In this document: positions 11,475 to 24,599 of the stretch, one piece after another
Layout of the letters: every line of letters begins with the position of its first letter
Numbering within the stretch: the stretch's first letter is position 1
Source: Parelaphostrongylus tenuis
Lineage: Eukaryota; Nematoda; Chromadorea; Rhabditida; Metastrongylidae
Reading direction: 5' to 3'
Assembly (NCBI GenBank): GCA_019055375.1
Contig: JAHQIW010000241.1
Location: 124,001-188,000 of the forward strand
Length of the DNA stretch: 64,000 bases
Program-made: the position numbers and the translations under genes
The notes under the pieces: model-generated
Told to the model about the DNA's origin: nothing
Database searches by the model: none
What the model saw: only the letters and a program-made list of their open reading frames with translations

Positions 11475-12940
11475 TCTGGACTCATGTTTTCGCATCCATC
11501 GTCCTGAAGGTCTTCAAATACGCAGGCAGACAGATCTGCATTTGTAGCATGCATGCTTGGCTGTCTGCGCCTGCGTTCCCACAAGATGCGCCTGCTTACC
11601 ACAAGAAGCGACGCCGCCTTTACAGTGGCTGAATAAGGCTTGACGCGCGGAACGAAAGGTGCTGTCTGTTTTTCAGATGGTTAAGGTGACAACTGAAAAG
11701 AAATTTTTGAGCTCCTAAGATGAGCTGGATTGTGTTTTAGCAACTGGCATGTCATCAGGATAATAAACCTTGTTATTATATCCTCCGGTACGTCTACACA
11801 GCTGAAGATGAGTCTTCTTTGATTATTGATAGATCATCACACGCAAAATCATCAGTCCTATACAAAGTTTTAAGTTTTTATAAGTATAGGATTAGATATT
11901 TTAGTAGCTTCACTTTCGGTTGAGAAATGATAAATGGTTTCAAACCTGCCTCCTTTGTTGCTTTAACCCATTCATTGTTCAATTCGCGGCACTGGCTTTC
12001 AAAATTCTTCTTTCAGAAACGTATTATCTCATTATCTTACTAGCGAGGAATTTCGACAAACTCCCCATCCTCACCGCCAACAAACGGTCCAGTGTGTAAC
12101 CTTATCAGCTCTCCAACCTCTTGCATTTCACATTCTTGATTTGCGGTGAGATTAGAGCAAAATTTTTACTCGCAATAATGATTGAAGATTTGAAAGATTC
12201 GTCCGCTTACATCCGATCTCAAAACAACTTAACTGTTTGACTCTTGTCAGCTACAGAATAATTGAGGAAATGGCGTCAGTGATAATGCTTCTACTTCTTG
12301 CACCTCAGTCCTGATTTGTTTTCAGTTCTTGCCTTTTCAAGAAACCTATTTTGAAATTCATGCATGTGCATGAGACTCAACGCAAGGATTCCTTATGAAT
12401 GGATCAAAATGGTGGGAGTTTTTTGATGCAATCGGGAAGAACATCGGGAAGAGCCACGTTCCCTAACATAGTCATACTTGAGTTTCTTGACACACCGACT
12501 GCACTATTGTGGCCAACTCGATAATTGTTAATGGTGTTCGTATGTCTTCCTGGAGCCGCCTTCTAATCAAAACAAGAGCGATTTACTCAGAAGATCGTTG
12601 AATTTTCTCGAAAAGGCAACTTCTACATTCGGCATAGTAAAATCGCATATCAACAACCACGCACCAGCTGTTCTACTCCATATGAGGTCCTCCAATTGTT
12701 GAAAACAGTGTTATTCCTTCGCCTCGCACTTCTTCACTTGAGCGAATATTCTGTCCCGCTCGTTTCACAGAGAGGTGCACAGCACTTGTGTTTCCATGTC
12801 CAGTACTCGATGGCTGTCTTCAAGTGTACTGCAGATTTGGTGCAGCCGTTTTTGTTCATCAATATTCACAATGGGTCAGTGTTTTAGAGAGTTTTAGAGA
12901 GCGGAGAAAAAAGTTTGCTTGGTACTTTTCGGTCATAAGG
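11475..12940. other. Unassigned sequence
   Basis: No gene recognised. Imperfect dyads around 11,525-11,580 (GGCAGACAG and GCTGTCTGC) are present. The ORFs at 12,696-13,069 overlap in different frames and run into the TIR element, so I do not call them. Confidence 0.35.
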
Positions 12941-12945
12941 ATAGA

Positions 12946-13618
12946 AATGAATATCCGACCTCATTCGCTGGGCAGAAAATTTTCACAAGAGTGTGTTATT
13001 CGAAAGCTTAGATTCCTGGTTACAGTTTCAATTGTCCGATTTTTTAAACACTCTTTTATAGCGCTGTAAAATCAAAAAAAAATTACATTTTAAGAAGCCA
13101 CGTGTTTTTTTCTTATGTCCCTTATGTTTCGCTAAAAAAGCTCCCTTCTTAGAGTGTAAGTGCTCATTCGATAGCTTTATTACAAGATAGCATAAGTTTC
13201 GAAAAACTCAGAAATGTGTTTGCTTTCTAGCAAAGCTCTTCTGAGAGCGATGTAGTAGAAAGAAAAAATTTGTGTTTTACAGCTCGTCGGACAGAGCTTT
13301 TCTTCCAGACTATTAGTAATCATTCGATAGTGTAAGTATCAATGATTCTAACGCTGTGAGGCAAGGGTGTGCGCGACGGGACGACCGATCGCGTTAGACA
13401 TGTTATTGTTCAATTAGGAATCATTTCTCCGCTTTGAAGAAACTCCGGATAAAACGATCGAATACGAAACTCAGATACTACAAAAGTTTCTCTACACGTT
13501 GATGTGCTTTTCGTGCTTCCAACGAGTTATTCTCATATGAAAATAAAGGTGTGCGACAGGTGTGCAACATAATTCCTTTCTGAGTTATAAGAGGAGTAGC
13601 AAATGAGGTCGAATATTA
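12946..13618 (+). mobile_element. TIR element (MITE-like), reference copy
   Basis: Bounded by inverted termini: AATATCCGACCTCATTCGCT at the left, and the complement of the right end reads AATATTCGACCTCATTTGCT (two mismatches in 20). No coding capacity. A second copy with the same internal order lies 1.92 kb downstream (14,870-15,560), and fragments occur at 9.4, 10.1, 10.5, 15.6 and 63.8 kb. Length and the absence of an ORF fit a non-autonomous DNA transposon. I cannot assign a superfamily. Confidence 0.65.
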
Positions 13619-13649
13619 GTTTGTTTTCCAAATACCTTTGATTCTTGTA

Positions 13650-14865
13650 GAGCAAATACAACCTTCTATCTAAAATATATCGCTTTTTCATAGTTAGAAA
13701 TACCATGTTGTTATACCATTACAGTAATTTTGAAGGTCGACAATCTATTAGTCTCGAAACTCTTAAATAATTCAGAGTTGTTTCTTGCAAGCCAAACATA
13801 GATGTTGTCAAAATACAATTTGTGTGAACCACTGATGCTCACACTGCGTGCTATTGGGTCTCTCATATCAAACTAGCGGTTATATCACATGTTATATTGT
13901 CCCCGTGATTCATGTTCGGATTCATCGATTTTCTCCAAACGCCTCGAGAGTTTGGATAAATTCGACAAATTCAATGAATCTTAACATGAAACGTAAGAAA
14001 GAATGCCTTGTTGTCACACGTGATGTGACACTCCATGTGAACTCTGCACGGCAACTCTCCACCTTAAGAACATAACAGAAGACTCATGAGAAGCAGTGAG
14101 CGCGTGGAGAAAATCTTTTTGCTCCTGATTACATTGTAATATTAGTTGTTGAGCCTGTTGAAGTGATGGAAGCACTTGGCTGACTGGGTTTTAGGCAACC
14201 TGATCTTTCCATATTCTAAAGAAAACCGCAGAACCGTTAAATGCTTGAACAGATTATGCAAAAACGACTTCGTATTTGGTTTACAAAGAGAAAATGCAGC
14301 TACTAGTTGAATCTGTAAGTGTTCAGCGGCAACTGAAAGAAGAAGACTCATCGAAACCGCTTAAACAACGCATAAGGAAAAGAGTGCTAATCAGAAGCTT
14401 TATTGCCTATTTTAGTAACCGTTCATAACTGTTAGTGTACGGATATAAGTTCAATGCTCGGTAGAGGAAAATCAGCTAATTTCGTGCAAAAATATTTCAG
14501 TTTCTAAAATCGGTTTGCCAGCGAGCGATTTTTGTGAGAGATAATTTTGTCAGACTTACACGTAAATGGTAGCTATATGGGTCGCAAACTAGGTAGTACG
14601 ACGTTCTCGCGTATCTGGTATCACGCCGTGAGCGTAGCATTGGTTCTGAAATGACGGGACAACTGGACTTTTTCAATGATTCTTTCATGCACAAAGGAAT
14701 GCTGAGATACGCGCAACATGTGAAAGCTGATGTTTTTTGCACAGATTAGAACAGTCATTATGCCCTTTCGGGGCAGCTGGCGTCACACAGCAAGATCAAG
14801 CTTCTTTCTCTGCTTTTCTCTGAACCAACGCTCAAACCCATCTGGTAGCTGAGGAATAAAGGTTC
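13650..14865. other. Unassigned sequence
   Basis: Short ORFs in both strands without domains. A neat dyad GTCACACGTGATGTGAC sits near 14,013. Nothing else assigned. Confidence 0.35.
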
Positions 14866-14869
14866 TTTT

Positions 14870-15560
14870 GGTTATCCGAGGATAAATGAAAAAATAATCC
14901 CATTCACTTGGCAGGAACTTTTCATAAGAGTGTTGGTAACAATCTGAAAGTGCTAATGCGTTGCGTTGCTGCTTTTTCAAAAAGCCTTCTCATGTTGTAG
15001 CAATCAGAATAATATGATATTTCACACGCACGACCCGCTCTTTTTCGCCTATATTTCGATGAACAGAACGGTTGTTATAGACTACTAGAACATTTCGATT
15101 GCTCAAGTCTTGAAGAATTGAAAAATGCTCTCTATTTTTGGAAAAGTTCGCTCGCAGGACAGAGCTCTTCCTTTGGACTTTTAGTAACCATTCGAAAGTG
15201 TGATTTTCCACGATTCCAACGCTGTGCTATTTGTGAAGACCGTCTTTGTGCAATATAGCAGGAAGAATAAGATCAATTCACGCAAGCATAATTCGCTTTT
15301 TGGCCAATTCATGGGCTGGAAGTCTCGCAATTTTGGTGCGGTTATCGACCGATGGAGCCTAGGCGGATCACATGCAAAGTGCGATTTTTAGCTAATTTTA
15401 GATTTTTCCTATGCTTTTGTAGAAACTTAGGTGAAAAGAGTGACTCTAATACAACAAGATTCTTCCTGCACACTCACGTGCCTTTCGCGCATCGAACGAA
15501 TTATATGCGTGATAAAAATAACGACACGCCGAAGGTCTAAAACCTTTTTTTTTGCATGCT
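14870..15560 (+). mobile_element. TIR element (MITE-like), second copy
   Basis: Follows the internal order of 12,946-13,618. Landmarks are CATAAGAGTGTTGGTAACAA near 14,924, GGACAGAGCTCTTCCTTTGG near 15,158, GATTCCAACGCTGTG near 15,211, and the ACTCACGTGCCTTTCGCG block near 15,475. The left terminus is diverged (CCCATTCACTTGGC) and the right end is only approximate. Confidence 0.55.
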
Positions 15561-15584
15561 ACACAGTTATAAAAGAGTCTTTTC

Positions 15585-15672
15585 GAAAAATGTTCTGGTA
15601 AAGCTGTAGCCAGGGATCTAAGCTTTCGAATTATCACAAATACTCTTACGAAAAAATCTTTGTTTAGCGAAA
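15585..15672 (-). repeat. TIR element family, terminal fragment
   Basis: The minus strand reads ATAATTCGAAAGCTTAGATC, then CCTGGCTACAG, equivalent to the left-terminal zone of 12,946-13,618. It abuts the right end of the 14,870 copy in inverted orientation. Confidence 0.45.
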
Positions 15673-15924
15673 AGAGTCGTTGTCCATTTGTTTCTGGATA
15701 AGCGAGAAGCAGCGAAAAAAGTGGTGCGGGGTCTCGAGTGTATCGCGCAAGCGCGCTATTCCTAAATGGGACGATGGCTGTCTGAGTATAATGAACAAAA
15801 CATCAGACATCACGTTCTCCTCGTATCTCAACGTTCTTGATGTTATAATACACATTATCCGCCTCTATGAGAATTATGCAATGAACCAAAGTTCAAAACT
15901 GTCGCTCTTCGGATGTTGTTAAAT

Positions 15925-16680
15925 TGGCGCTGGAATCATTTTTCAAACTGACGTTAAAACATGGGAATAAAATATAATTTCGCTGAACTCCAGTTCAATA
16001 AGTGGTGAAGGTTCGATAACACACTTTCTCAGAGTGTCTAATTTCATTTCGCTATTCTGTTTTATTTTCTCATTGTGCAATGTGATAATAGATGATGATA
16101 TTATGAAACAATGAGGGCGCAACACTTTCACAAGATCTGCTGTTTGCTACGTGATTACTGCCCGACCACAGCATAATATTTCGCTGCATCGATTCTCTAT
16201 CAAGCCGACGGTTGCTCTCCTGGAGAAATTTTATGAGTAGTGAATGCACGTATACAGCGGCACAATCGTTTTTTTTTTGCTCACGTTCATCAGATTACCA
16301 TATTTTTAATAGTCCTACTCACAGAAATTGGCACAATGAGCAAAATCAGATTTTGGAAATGCGCTGATTACCATCATAATACTATGTCTTCTCGTAAGTT
16401 TGAGCGCTACAGCAGTAAATACCAAATTTATTAACTAAAAGTAATCATAATTGCTTAACAACACTATTCGAAGTAAACATCATCACGTTGAACACATTCC
16501 TGCCACCTCTCAAAGCTACAAACCGACACCGCGCTCTTTGAACTCGTCATCCTCGTATTCAAATAAAATTCTCAGTACTCGACGCAAATGATGGATGTCT
16601 CGGAACTTCATGCTCAGGAAGTGTTTCAGAACCCAGAAGAGGAAGGCTACCAAACGACGACAAATCAGGACAATCTCCTG
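15925..16680. other. Unassigned AT-rich sequence
   Basis: No convincing gene or repeat. The short ORF at 16,240-16,434 has a hydrophobic run but no paralogue in the window. Confidence 0.35.
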
Positions 16681-16684
16681 TCAC

Positions 16685-19600
16685 CTATCGTCTCTCTAAT
16701 CATCGAGTGACTCGAGCGATACCAGCAACACTTCCATTTTTTCCTATCGTGTGCAAGATTAGCTCAGTGGGTCCTTCTCGCTTCAGGAATTCGCTGAGCA
16801 TCATATCTTTTTTCAATAGCTTTAGTGAAGAAATCGAACCAGCGGGTTGGTGTTCTTATTATAGAACGCTTGATGTCCCGAGGAATCCAGTCGGTTCGAC
16901 TCTCGTCCATCGGTTGTCGTTGAAGCGCATCACATGTCCGGCCCACCTTATTTTCGATATCCTGGTCATGTAGAACGGCGTCTCTGATTTTTGATCGTTG
17001 ACATAGGTCGGAACTTCGGATCTTGTCTCTTATTTGCGAGATGCGGGATACTCCTAGCATCGACCTTTCGACTGTGCGTTCAACAAGGCCAAGTGATCTT
17101 CCATCCTGCTCACGTAGCGACTATGTTTCCGCTGCATACGTTAAGGAAGAAATAATCGTCGAGTCGAAAGGTGGGCACGGAGTAGGATGTTCTTAGTCCT
17201 CTTCACTACTCTTTGAGGCTCTTAAACGTTCCCCAAACCGCTCGTTTACTACTGCTCGACTCTGGAGCTAGGTCGTTCATCATGTTGATCTCACGACCTA
17301 GATAGAGGTAACTGGAGCATTTGGAGATTGTCGTTCCTTTGAGCGTGAATGGGGCATCCAAAATCCATCCGTTCCTCATGACCTCGTTTTCGTTAGATTT
17401 AGTTGAAGACTTATCTTTCCACAGGTGTTATCGAAATTGGTCAACATTCGTTCCGCTTGGCTGATGTTTGGTGTTATGAGGACGATATCATCAGCACAGC
17501 GAAGATTCTTTAATTGTCGACAGTCAACTTTCACTCCCATAGCGTCTCATTCTAATGTTCGCATGACGTTTTGTAGGGTGGCAATGAATAGTTTTGGCGA
17601 AATTGTATCGCCTTGTCGAACCCCTCTTCTTACGTCAATGGTGATATTGTTGTAGAATGGATTTTTATATCTTGGTCGTGAAATTTTATAAAGCTCACAA
17701 AGGATCATTATATACCGAGTAGGGATGCCCTGGTTATCCAGAGCTTCTATAACCGCCTCTGATTCTACTAAATCGAAAGCTTTCTTCGGACGATGAAAGT
17801 GAGACAGAGTGGTTGCATATACTTCCGTGAAACTTCAATTAGTCTTGTAATCGTGTGGATGTGGTCTATGGTACTAAATCCTTTTCGGAACCCTGCTTGC
17901 TTGCATGAGTCTCGTTCGTCCAGTGTTCTGCCTATCCTGTTTAGGATGACTCGAGTAAAGAGTTTATAGACAACGGACAGCGAGCAGATTGGGCGATAAT
18001 TGCCTATGTTGTGAAGGTCTCCCTTTTCAAACAACAATACGGTCTTGATAGTTTTCCATTGAAGGGAGACCTGGCATTCTGACAGGTAGCGGGTGAAGAG
18101 AAAGCCAGGGTGTTGATGAGAACTGGCAGTAGGTTCTTCAGGTGTTTTGGTCTAATCCTGTCTGGACCGGGTGTTGTTCTGTTCTTCACCGACTATATAG
18201 CATGCCAAATTTCGGAAGGGAGGATCGGTGGAACGGCATATTTGTCCTCTTTCAGTTTATACGATGGTAAGAGGACATGGCTAGCGAAGAGATCTGAGTA
18301 GTATTGGTGGATGATTTCCTCCATAGCCCTTCTGGAAGCTGTAAGTGTCCCGTCAGGATATCGGAGTGCAATCTTCTTGATCTTATAGTTGGCAAAGCCT
18401 CGCTGGGCTTTGCGAATGCTCTTCCCAGCTACTGCAGCTTCTGCCATAACTGCTGCTCGCCTCTCTTGAGGTCTTCTTTAATCGCTTCTCCGCAGCGTTT
18501 CGCAAGTTCGGAAGTAAGGTTTCGCTTGCCTGTAGCTCGTGCGATTCCACGTTGACGTATCAGCTCGAGTCTCTGCGGAGACAAGCGTCTCTTTGTGACC
18601 TTAGGACTCTCCACTTTCATAACGCTAATGTGCAGATATTCAACGAGAGATCGCATTCTTCTTTGATATTGTCGAAAACGGTATCTTCCCAAGAGCCGAC
18701 TAATGATTTGAGTGCATCCCAGTTTATGGTAGTATTGGGATTTCGTTGTTTGAATTTAGCGGCTTTCTCTCCTCTCCTCGAAAAACGGGAAGTTGCGCGA
18801 AGGAGGCGATGATCTGATCCCGTGTAGAACTTAGGAACAAAAGCAACATCGATCAGGCAAAACCTTCGATTTACTAAGATATGGTCTATTTCGTTATGGT
18901 ACTCTCCATTACGAGATCCCACGTCTATCGTTGAGAGTGAGGCTTCTGGTGTGGGTTACCTTGGATGGTTTGAGTCATCATGATAAACTCAGATATCCTC
19001 TCACCCTGTTTATTCCATTCTAGTCCGTGGATCCAAACTTGGCGTTCTTCAGACGTTCTTCTAGGTCCAATTTATGCGTTAAAATCTCCGACAATGACCT
19101 TGAAGAATGTATGATCTTCACTGAAGAATTTTCCGAGGTCTATATAAAACGCTTCAACTTCGTCTTCGTCATAGCTTGATGTTGGTGCGTAAGCAACGAA
19201 GATGGTCAAAGCCGGCATAGAACCACATCGTTACAACCGTAATCGTCCGATACGGGTTGTTAGTTGTTCAAACGAATCAATGTTCACGGTCAAATCCGAT
19301 TTGACGAGGACGCCAACGCCGCCGACACCTCTGCTATAATAAATCTTCTGTAGGGGACTAGTGAACAAGTGTTCTTGCACTGTAGGTACAGATCGTCATT
19401 TTAGTCCGTTTCGATCTTGACAGCCTAGTTTGGCCTTGAGATGATAGCAGCCTCTCCATACTCGTCCTACCTAGCGCTGCCATACCAAGGGCTCTTTCGA
19501 TGTCAGGGGAATGAGGTCCATATTTGTTACTGTTTTTGACATTTTGATACCGAACTTATAGCTCGCTAGGCTTTAAAAGTGGAGGCTGGGGACTACAAGT

Positions 19601-19900
19601 AGCTTGCTTTTCTCTCGGAGGAGGGTGAGGAGCTTATTTGTTGGATGCAACTCCTAACCGCCTCCCATGTACTTCCCAACCGCTTGATTGCAGGCTTTTG
19701 GCCAACTTGACTCGTAGAAATAGAGTTTTGTCAGATTGGCGTTGCAGAAGCAGGGAGTTCATCCCCTGAATCCACCTGCGTCTCTAGGAAGCACACGGTC
19801 GCTTCTGGTTCGCGTTTATACCCCTATCCACCATCTGGAGACGCTCCACGTGCCCTCGCGACTAATCAAGCGGGATCCCTCAAAGAGCGGATAATCGAGT
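16685..19900 (-). mobile_element. RTE retrotransposon, decayed full-length copy
   Basis: Collinear with the RTE at 25,377-28,755 along its whole length, with the 3' end near 16,690 and the 5' UTR ending near 19,895 (GGGATCCCTCAAAGAG). Broken pieces of the single ORF are readable: RSMLGVSRISQ-type integrase-side tail (16,764-17,060), KGDLHNIGNYRPICSLSVVY (17,768-18,037), TTPGPDRIRPKHLKNLLPVL (18,004-18,189), the basic linker KAQRGFANYKIKK (18,193-18,447) and endonuclease-end NEIDHILVNRR plus GSDHRLL (18,617-18,922). At the catalytic box the plus strand reads ATCATCAGCA, so the FADD motif is kept as codons, but frameshifts separate the blocks. No clear target-site duplication was found. Confidence 0.85.
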
Positions 19901-19904
19901 AAAT

Positions 19905-20840
19905 CTTAACCCAGTTCCGTCAACTTCCTCTTTGTCAATTTGACGACTTGCAGCTTTATGATGCCTTGAGCACGTCTAGTTCTTCAAGTTGATGTTGCTA
20001 ACACGAAGCTTAGCAATGAATCGAAACGCTGTATGCCGGATTCGAATTCTCGAGCCTTTGCACGATTGGTATTCTCAAAGCTAGTCTGTACATAGCATCC
20101 CAATTTGTACTCGTAAAGCAATGAATCTCTATGAGACCTTCGTTGAGCGGGCCATGTTGAGCCAAGTATGGACAAATTTGGTACCAAAATGAATAGCCGA
20201 TGAATTCTGCACAAAGCGGCATTGATATGTTGCCTGAGAGATGACAGAATTGTGTACAGCTGACGACGCGTGCTTTGTATAGTGTTGCTAAGGCATTTAA
20301 TTACTTCTGATAAATTTAATGTTTATAGCTCTAGTGTCGGAACTCATGAGAAGAGATGATAATTGAAATATGTTATCTTCTAACTGCTATCGCGTATTGT
20401 CAACGTTATGATAGTGGCTTATTTACCACTGTCATTCTTTATTCTATGTTCAGCCAAGCCAGTAACACAAGGTTGGTTAAAATAAATATATTCGTCCAAC
20501 TTTTCGACGTTTTTGTCTACTTCGGAACCTATAATTCGAGTCAAGACAAAACTATGGTGAGGATGAACTATTACGGTAGCACTACGAACATGAGTGCGCT
20601 ACCAAACCATGGTGATAGCCATTGCCTTAATGTGAGACCGATGGCTTGTTCAAAGCAATTTCAAAGTAACCTTTTCTAGAGGTCTAAGGCCCACTAGGTC
20701 TAACTCTCGCATGATACACTTGGGGCTCGTTTCTTCTTCTACAGAGGCGAGAATCGCGTCGAATGCCCATAGTCGGTCATCTTCTTTATGGTATTTGTCT
20801 TCGTTCTGATAAAGTCGAATCTTTTTTTACATAGACGATG
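19905..20840. other. Unassigned sequence with possible SINE remnant
   Basis: On the minus strand around 20,150-20,200, TTTTGGTACCAAATTTGTCC resembles the SINE body at 9,590-9,785. AGAATTCGAATCCGGC near 20,045 looks like a box B. The parts are too diverged to call an element. The 107-codon forward ORF at 20,356-20,679 has no recognisable domain. Confidence 0.3.
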
Positions 20841-20853
20841 GAGTCAATTCACA

Positions 20854-20888
20854 GCTCTGAAGAAGACGAAACGGGCTGAAACGTTAGC
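20854..20888 (+). ncRNA. Minimal hammerhead-ribozyme motif (copy 1)
   Basis: Parsed as stem I GCT, core CTGAAGA (20,857-20,863), a stem II region AGAC...GGCT with one mismatch, core GAAAC, cleavage-side GTT and stem I AGC. It shares AGACGAAA and the sequence after the core with the minus-strand motif at 51,070-51,104. Minimal hammerheads with almost no stem III, expected to act as dimers, are described in metazoan Penelope-like elements. Here I see only the motif, not a Penelope RT. Confidence 0.5.
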
Positions 20889-20909
20889 CCGAAAAGATTT
20901 TAATCAACC

Positions 20910-23450
20910 CGTTAGGAGCGACGAATGCATGTGTGGGCATACGACTGTTTGAGGATCATTTCTCTGAGTAAAACCTTCTCCTTGAACGCTTAGTAATTGT
21001 TCAGTGGCTTAAATCTTGATGATTTCAGATATATACCTGGCTTGAAAACTTTTCTTCATTTCGTTATTGCAGTAAAGATAAAATTATAATCAACACTTGG
21101 TTTCTTTTGTTGTCCGACAGGGTCTGTGCATGGCTTTTTGCTGAGCTTTTAGTAAACACTATAGCCTAAATTTCGGCAACTGAAGCTAGAACTGTTTCAT
21201 TTAAAGAGAACTCTATAAAGTTGTGAAAGGAAGAATACGTTTTGCGTTGGAAGAGTTAGGCCGTTGCTTGAACTACATAACAGACTTATTGATTTGTATA
21301 AGTAAAGCCTAATGTTAGAGGCACGTTATCGTTGCAAAAAGGCATAATATCATAAAGCAATCTTTTGTAGATTTATTTTTAGGTAAACAAATGATCTCGA
21401 AGATTTCCCTTTTTTCTATAAGAAGATCCCATGTTTGCAGAGAGCTCATTTCTTTCTTCGCAGAAACCCTCGCACAGATCTTTGCAGAGGGAAATTTATT
21501 TCCAGCTCTTATTAACTTCTAACTCTTATTTTAGCTATGCTTTTGCAGTTTCTCGATAGCTTGAAAAATGCTAATTTGATTCTAAGCTTGATTTAAGAAA
21601 TATGATCCACCAACGAGAACGAGGTAACGTTTTGATTTCTGTGTAATCAGCCCGTCATTCAAACTTCACATTGTTTTTTTTTTGTTGGCAGTTGTTTAGA
21701 AAAATATTGATTCTGAGAAATATATCGATACGAAAAGATAGATCATCATTGTAAGAAGTTCCATGAGCATATCTACAACAAAAAAAAAACGCCTAATTTT
21801 CCTGCATACGTCTACTTTTCAACGCAAAAGCGACGTCTTTGGGATAGTAACGCAATCTCCCCTGTCTTTAATCGCAGTTTCTTGGAAATAGGGCAAGAGT
21901 GCAATTCAAAAATACATATTATACGAAGTATGACTCCTTGAAGTGACTTATCCAAAGGTAGTACTAGTATGCTGTTAGCGCAAGCCTCAGTAGAGTCTTA
22001 GTTCATCGGTTTGTGGAGTACTTTTTCGGAAAGGTGCATTTTCTTCATTCAAATTTTCAGAAATTCTTACTATTCTGTAGATTTTCTACTCAAAACATTT
22101 AACAATCAACAACTTGTACAGAATAATATCAGTCAAGAGCAAGTTATCTTGGCTCATACCTTAGCACCGGTCAACTTTTGTCTTTGTTGCGCTGAATTTA
22201 CACTACGCTCAATCAGCAAATGGTACCTCGTGTTCTTTCGCTAAGATAGTCGTTTGGTAATTGAGGACATGGATAATTCAACAGTTAACTTGGTTTTAGG
22301 AGTTTCTTTTAGTGGGCAAAACAACAAGAAGAAAAATATGCCCAGCTTTCAAGTTAGTTGGTCCTTTGTTTGAACATCACAGCGGCTTTCGTTCAAAGTT
22401 ATATAGTGACGTTTGAATGATCGGATCGATTCGACGTCACCGAAAAATCATATTCCCGAAGAGAATTTGTAGGAATCTCCAGTGAAAAAACGCCTATGCG
22501 TGTAAATAATCCGTATGTTTGATTAGGGTAACGACATTTTTTGGGGATGAACTTCTAGCTCTAAATGATCTTTTTGCCGCCCACCTGGTCGGAGTAAACC
22601 CGTCCTTTCCCACTCATCAGTCTTGTATTTTCTCGTAGAACTTTGTCTATTATGCAACTAATTCCCAAATATCAGCCATGTTCAGTTCGTAGAAGTCAAC
22701 TGGTTTCCTGCTTTTTACCCTTACTTTTCCTCAAATACATCCTAACGTCATCAAAGGAGTAGGGTAGGATTGTGGATGACGGCATCCTCCTTCAATGCTA
22801 ATCGAATGTCCATCAATCGGCGTTCCGTTGACTAAATTGAGCACAGTGCAGCTGAATAATGGTTTGAATAAGAGCTCTCCCTTCTTCAAGACATGGGAAG
22901 GCCAAAATGACTCGCAAGTTCCTCATTCGACCCCGCTTCCGAAGGCGCACATCCTTATAGTGAATGCCGATTGACAACAATCAACATACGATAAATGGCA
23001 GTATACGAATATTCCTGACAACTTCTGTGGTTTTTTGCATGCAGTTCTATCGTAACGCTAGAATATTCGAATACGCTCCGCATATGTGGACTATAAATAG
23101 TTCGTAGAAATCAACAAAGTTCAATTCAACACTCGATTCAAGTGGGGAGGATACCCATGGAAAGCAGTTGAGCGGACCGGATCTGTGCTTGCAATTATAT
23201 CCACCTGTTCGTGGCTACGGTGAAGCTAGTTTAAGAGTTAGAAATTTAAGAAAGTAGGGAATCGCCTTGACTGTAATCAATTGAAAATCATGTAGAAGTA
23301 AAATCAGTGTGCACGTCCAGTGACAAAGGATGCAACGGCGAATTATCGTTTTAGTAAAGTAGAAGTGAATAAATAAAAGGTAAACACATATAGAAGAATA
23401 AAAGAAAGTGTGTCCTTTAATTCTATCTAGGTTGCAATCCTCTAAGAGCA
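20910..23450. other. Unassigned AT-rich sequence
   Basis: No convincing gene. The stretch 22,540-23,200 is less AT-rich and may be an old element, but I could not align it to any family in the window. Short ORFs lack domains. Confidence 0.35.
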
Positions 23451-23454
23451 CTAT

Positions 23455-24050
23455 TCATGTTTTTCATGCACAAAATATTTTATATAACCGTTTTTTAGGA
23501 CTTTGGAGATGACTTTGTACCCAAAAACGCCTTTTTTTGATTTAGTAATTCGTGATTTGAACACGGTAATTCTAAGTGGTGATCTGACGATGCAATGTCG
23601 TAGGAGTGAGGCGGATAAGACTTTTCTTTCTAAAGCTTTCCACCTCAGCTCTTTTATAAAATTTACAATCGCCTTTCCAACATGAAGTCGAGCATGATCG
23701 CAGAGCAAAATTGCAAACTTTTCCGTCTTTGGTTAATACGATTTTTGCAATGAGCATAGCATAAACTCGGCAGTGTTCAACTGCCCATCTTCTTGTGAAC
23801 ATACTGGTACACAACATGCTTGTACTTGCTATGAGAAGGAATTCGCTCCAAGCTTCATTAGTATTGTGCGCAGTTTCTCTAGCATTTTCTCTTACGCGCA
23901 ATTCGTGTATGAGTGGCACGCAAATTTGTTCCTTTGAATACTCCATCTCAGAGCAAGCATAGACAAGTTGCAAACCAAAATGTTCGTGAGAAATGCTCAA
24001 CTGAACGATGCCATTGAGCAATTTCAATTACATTTGATCAATGATTCTGC
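23455..24050 (-). mobile_element. Mariner transposon relic, internally deleted
   Basis: Minus-strand transposase remnants are joined by a large deletion. The N-terminal segment starting at 23,946 reads MEYSKEQICVPLIHELRVRE, matching the helix-turn-helix start usual in mariner/SETMAR-type transposases. About 250 bp later comes LCDHARLHVGKAIVNFIKEL (second catalytic block; the usual D-N-A-R is changed). Next, in another frame, is PPHSYDIASSDHHL, the third catalytic block. The DNA-binding-to-first-Asp region is missing. A TIR-like GGAATCATATTTGTTTACCT is at 24,239-24,258, resembling the right TIR of the 4,267-5,224 element. I did not find the opposite TIR. Confidence 0.8.
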
Positions 24051-24359
24051 AAAGTAAAGTTCCTGCAAGTGGTATTTATCGGGTAAAAAAGTCTTTATAG
24101 TCCTATAATAACCATCATATAAAACATTTTTATAAGGGAAGCTTATAATAAAAAAAGGTTTTTTGACGCGCGTTCAAGCAAAAAGAAAAGATTCTGCATA
24201 TCTTCATTTCTACTATTACCGCAGCAAAAAAAGTGACGGAATCATATTTGTTTACCTATTATTGCTGAAAGTTATCGATGATGTGATCTCGCATTCAGTA
24301 TGAATGGCCATTTTTAATCAGTTGTTCAGAGTTGTGTGATTTTCAATCGCTATGATGGC

Positions 24360-24590
24360 CTCGGGACTTCCGTGGCTGAGTGTTTGTAATGCTCGTTGCA
24401 TCACGCCCCAACTCTCAGCGGTAGTCAACAACAACGCCCCATGGAGCGCCACAGCAAGGTTATCCTTGAGATTGTAAGGAGCCCGCTGAACCAGTGTTCT
24501 ACACCATTCAAGAAGAAGACGAATTGAATGTTAGAAGTACTGGGATCCGCACAGTGACAAAATACTATGATGACAGATCAGATAAAGTGC
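24360..24590 (+). repeat. Dispersed repeat, copy 2 (SINE-like)
   Basis: Second copy of the repeat at 11,195-11,470: TCCGTGGCTGAGTGTTTGTA, then ACAACGCCC, then GCGCCACAGC, then AAGAAGACGAATTGAATGTT and AGTACTGGGATC in the same order. Not coding. Confidence 0.55.
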
Positions 24591-24599
24591 TAAAGTGCT

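Noticed and set aside
24500..24535. Hammerhead-like motif in the dispersed repeat (AAGAAGACGAATTGAATGTT)
   Set aside because: Lacks CTGA and a stem II; the similarity to the 20,854 motif is too weak.
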